A stretch of 7,170 bases of DNA, from assembly GCA_020348625.1 (NCBI GenBank), contig CP070752.1, forward strand, positions 320,351 to 327,520, written 5' to 3'. Positions 5,330-7,170 of this stretch are shown here, piece after piece (position 1 is the stretch's first letter; the number at the start of each line of letters is the position of its first letter). The stretch is from Deltaproteobacteria bacterium (GTDB lineage Bacteria; Desulfobacterota; DSM-4660; Desulfatiglandales; B25-G16). The notes under the pieces were generated by a model that was given only the letters and a program-made list of their open reading frames with translations, made no database searches and was not told the DNA's origin. Both the position numbers and the translations under genes were made by a program.

Positions 5330-6718
5330 TCATGAATCCTCAGCATGTCTGCCGTGCCAGTAGTCCTTCAACGCACGCAGCGCCCGGATACACTCTATGG
5401 GGTCATTAAAAACGGGGAAGATTCCTGTCTGTTTGAACTCGTCGAGGTACTGCCTTTCACAGACAACACTCACCGCCACAGGTTTTTTGCTCTCCTCGCA
5501 GAGGTATTTGAAGAAACTCGCTATCTGTTCAGGATTACCCATGCCGCGGCCAAATAGGGTAATCATCTGCGGCTCGTACATGAGTGACATGGCAAGGCCA
5601 TCAATGTAATCCAGTGCCAAACAGCTCCTGAGCGTAAAGATGAGGGCCTCGATATCGTGAACATCGCCCAGATCCATGGGATTTGACATGCGAATCACCC
5701 CGGCTCGCCGATAGCTTTCAATTTTATTCAGTAGTTCACGGGGCAGGGCAGGGCAGGTGAACCCGTATTTCTCGCATGCGTCTCCCATAATCACGGAAAA
5801 GCCGCCCGACAAGGATAAGGCCGCCAGACGATTCCCTCTCAGGGGCTTGAGTTGCAGCGCCTTTGCGCAAACAGTCATGTCGCGGATATCTTCAGCCCTA
5901 ATAATCCCTGCCTGTTTCAAGGCACCGTCAACGATGGCGTCATCATTTGAAAGGGCAGCTGTATGTGATTTGGCCACCTCTGCCGCAGTTGGACTCACAT
6001 TGGATTTAAAGATCACGATGGGTTTTCTTGAACTTTCTGCAAGCCTCAGAAACTCCCTGCCATGTTCGATGCTTTCCAGATACAAGTGAATCTGTTCGGT
6101 TTCCTCGTCCTCCATGAGATATTCCAACAGATCGATCTCGTCTATCATGAGCTTGTTGCCTGCACTGATGATTTTGGAGAACCCCACGTGTTCATCTGAG
6201 AAGGTGTAGGCACATTGGGTGGTTACCCCGCCGCTCTGGATGATAAGGCTGACCGGCCCCTTCTTAAACCTTCTTGGCTCCAATGGGTTGAATGGGGTGC
6301 AAAGGCCTGAGCCGGTGCAGATGACGCCAATGCAGTTAGGGCCGAGGAATCGGATGCCATATCGTTTTGTAACAGCAAGCATGTCCCGCTCGGCGGTATT
6401 GTTAACCTCGTTGAATTCTCGAAAGCCGGCGGTGGAAATGACAACGTGACGGATCCCCTTGCGCCCGCATATGTCGAGCGTGTCGGGCACAACTTCAGCC
6501 GGCACAAGGATCACGGCCAGATCAATATCGCTTGGCAAAGACTCCGGGTCCGTTATGATTTCTTTGCCGTAGACCACGCCCGGGCTTTTCCCCACCGGGT
6601 AGATTTTTCCCTTAAAGCCCAACTCCCGACAGTTCACAATAATGTTCTGCGCCAGGTTTGTCCGTTTATCCGCTACACCAAAGACAACGATGCTCGAGGG
6701 GTAAAAGAATTTTTTCAT
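5330..6718 (-). CDS. NDP-forming acyl-CoA synthetase, alpha subunit
   Basis: The 462 residues form the alpha half of an ADP-forming acetyl/acyl-CoA synthetase, which turns acyl-CoA, ADP and phosphate into acid, CoA and ATP. Order of parts: an N-terminal CoA-binding Rossmann domain (MKKFFYPSSIVVFGVADKR, through the PVGKSPGVVYG loop); a succinyl-CoA-synthetase-like domain with GPNCIGV (126-132), IIQSGGV (159-165) and SAGNK (185-189); the phosphorylatable His252 in KSHTAAL; and a second ligase domain with SLSGGFSVIMGDACEKYG (302-319) and NPMDLGD (346-352). The length fits a separate alpha subunit; the ATP-grasp beta subunit is absent from this window, so its partner must lie elsewhere. I chose ATG 6718, where relatives usually begin, with GGAAGG somewhat far upstream; GTG 6751 or ATG 6742 would add 11 or 8 residues. 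Substrate is unknown; the acid-producing, ATP-forming direction would suit a fermentative or syntrophic anaerobe. Confidence 0.92.
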   Translation of the reverse strand: MKKFFYPSSIVVFGVADKRTNLAQNIIVNCRELGFKGKIYPVGKSPGVVYGKEIITDPESLPSDIDLAVILVPAEVVPDTLDICGRKGIRHVVISTAGFREFNEVNNTAERDMLAVTKRYGIRFLGPNCIGVICTGSGLCTPFNPLEPRRFKKGPVSLIIQSGGVTTQCAYTFSDEHVGFSKIISAGNKLMIDEIDLLEYLMEDEETEQIHLYLESIEHGREFLRLAESSRKPIVIFKSNVSPTAAEVAKSHTAALSNDDAIVDGALKQAGIIRAEDIRDMTVCAKALQLKPLRGNRLAALSLSGGFSVIMGDACEKYGFTCPALPRELLNKIESYRRAGVIRMSNPMDLGDVHDIEALIFTLRSCLALDYIDGLAMSLMYEPQMITLFGRGMGNPEQIASFFKYLCEESKKPVAVSVVCERQYLDEFKQTGIFPVFNDPIECIRALRALKDYWHGRHAEDS

Positions 6719-6798
6719 TTCTTGCCGTTTCCTTCCATTCATAAGTTCCACCCAGGGCCAATGTATGTGATCTGAAACAACTCTCGATCGAAGGGAAT

Positions 6799-6804
6799 AT
6801 TATA
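6799..6804 (-). promoter_or_regulatory. Possible -10 box for the synthetase gene
   Basis: A perfect TATAAT stands on the minus strand about 80 bp before the synthetase ATG. No recognisable -35 hexamer lies 16-18 bp upstream; the nearest TTGACA (2-strand complement at 6851-6856) is far too distant. The box sits in an AT-rich patch, so a chance match is quite possible. Confidence 0.25.
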
Positions 6805-7064
6805 TACCCCACGCTACATCTTAAATCCTTTTTATCAATACAGCCCAAAATGTCAAAGAAAACCCTGCAATAAGAGGATGAAATACCCCTTTTCATGGGG
6901 GGAGAGATCAATTGAGGCAAGAATCTTCCAACCACGGCTGTGATTAGAACTTCATATTGCTTGGCGACAGGTTGACACACCCTTGGTTTGTCTTTTCCGC
7001 TCGCTACACTCAATATATGAGTATTGTCGGGTCTGACCAACAGCTATTTTGGGGCGCAAACAAC

Positions 7065-7128
7065 GCAGCTTATCAGCTGCAGTGGCCGTACCTTAGGGGC
7101 GACATCCCAGCCAATCCGAAGGCCACTG
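7065..7128. repeat. Adjacent inverted repeats forming a possible structured RNA
   Basis: A 6-bp perfect stem GCAGCT-TATC-AGCTGC (7065-7080) abuts an 8-bp perfect stem CAGTGGCC/GGCCACTG (7080-7087, 7121-7128), which encloses a small GGG...CCC pairing. The two share one base at 7080. Strand is undetermined; no T-run follows on either side. Confidence 0.4.
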
Positions 7129-7170
7129 AGCCAGCCAGCCGAAATCCGAGGACATACTGAAAGATAAAGA

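Larger units (their letters stand above)
6752..7170. other. 419-bp stretch without a supported gene
   Basis: No reading frame here is convincing on either strand. The left third is AT-rich and probably carries the synthetase promoter. The right third is GC-richer and structured: GCAGCT/AGCTGC hairpin (7065-7080, 4-nt loop), CAGTGGCC (7080-7087) complementary to GGCCACTG (7121-7128), and an imperfect direct repeat CCAGCCAATCCGA (7107-7119) and CCAGCCGAAATCCGA (7135-7149). Near 7006-7025, ACTCA-N5-TGAGT overlaps CAATA-N6-TATTG. The next gene upstream lies outside the window, so this may hold its 3' or 5' end region. Confidence 0.5.

Noticed and set aside
6886..6904. CCCC...GGGG short hairpin in the synthetase upstream region
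   Set aside because: A 4-bp stem of simple-sequence G and C runs is expected by chance and has no flanking signal.
6962..6977. TGGC...TTGACA resembling a sigma-54 or sigma-70 promoter on the plus strand
   Set aside because: Sigma-54 elements are one base out of register and lack GC at -12; TTGACA has no -10 at 16-18 bp, the nearest TACACT being 27 bp away.
6666..7040. Minus-strand frame of 124 codons upstream of and overlapping the synthetase gene
   Set aside because: It overlaps the conserved synthetase N-terminus out of frame and contains the presumed promoter; protein unconvincing.
7050..7080. tmRNA-like string GCAAACAACGCAGCTTAT resembling a tag resume region
   Set aside because: No in-frame tag ending in Ala-Ala and stop, no conserved tmRNA 5' end upstream, and no tRNA-like 3' end in the available sequence.
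7121..7128. GGCCACTG, like the conserved CCACTG of cobalamin riboswitches
   Set aside because: The other required elements (GGTGNAANNCC-type core, GCAACTG region, B12-box ending GACCTGCC) are absent in the correct order.
6957..7160. Plus-strand frame of 67 codons, starting TTG, in the gene-free stretch
   Set aside because: No Shine-Dalgarno, odd composition, no recognised family; the repeated Pro/Ala end reflects the DNA direct repeat.

Overview
The window comes from a bacterial chromosome, most likely a Desulfobacterota (former Deltaproteobacteria) member near the syntrophic or sulfate-reducing anaerobes. The clues are a DUF3786-type protein, an FmdB-type zinc ribbon, a stand-alone alpha subunit of an ADP-forming acyl-CoA synthetase, and a small helical protein of a kind I associate with that group. 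No ribosomal RNA or universal marker is present, so the assignment rests on gene content and is only moderately secure. I see no transposase, integrase, CRISPR array, tRNA or phage gene.

Every supported gene lies on the minus strand, so transcription runs from right to left. In that order: (1) 419 bp without a gene (6752-7170), holding inverted repeats and a possible -10 box; (2) an NDP-forming acyl-CoA synthetase alpha subunit (5330-6718) with no beta subunit in view; (3) an OmpA-family lipoprotein with a long coiled coil (4068-5087); (4) a sugar-phosphate isomerase/epimerase-type TIM barrel (3226-4026), overlapping by 4 bp (5) a VOC/glyoxalase-fold protein (2843-3229); (6) a 69-residue helical protein (2494-2703); (7) a palindrome-rich spacer with a 20-codon leader-like ORF and a strong promoter; (8) a 54-residue FmdB-type zinc ribbon (2078-2242); (9) a spacer whose three alternating 8-bp arms can fold in mutually exclusive ways; (10) a DUF3786-type protein (1228-1836); (11) a low-specificity L-threonine aldolase (55-1095).

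The one firm functional unit is the TIM-barrel/VOC pair, whose overlapping stop and start imply coupled translation and probably one pathway. The synthetase subunit (acyl-CoA to acid plus ATP) and the aldolase (threonine to glycine plus acetaldehyde) would suit an anaerobe that ferments acids or amino acids, but nothing ties them into one operon. Spacers of 130-250 bp suggest several transcription units.

No clear novel multi-gene system is visible. The best leads are regulatory: the promoter/operator/leader arrangement before fmdB, and the switch-like RNA potential between fmdB and the DUF3786 gene.
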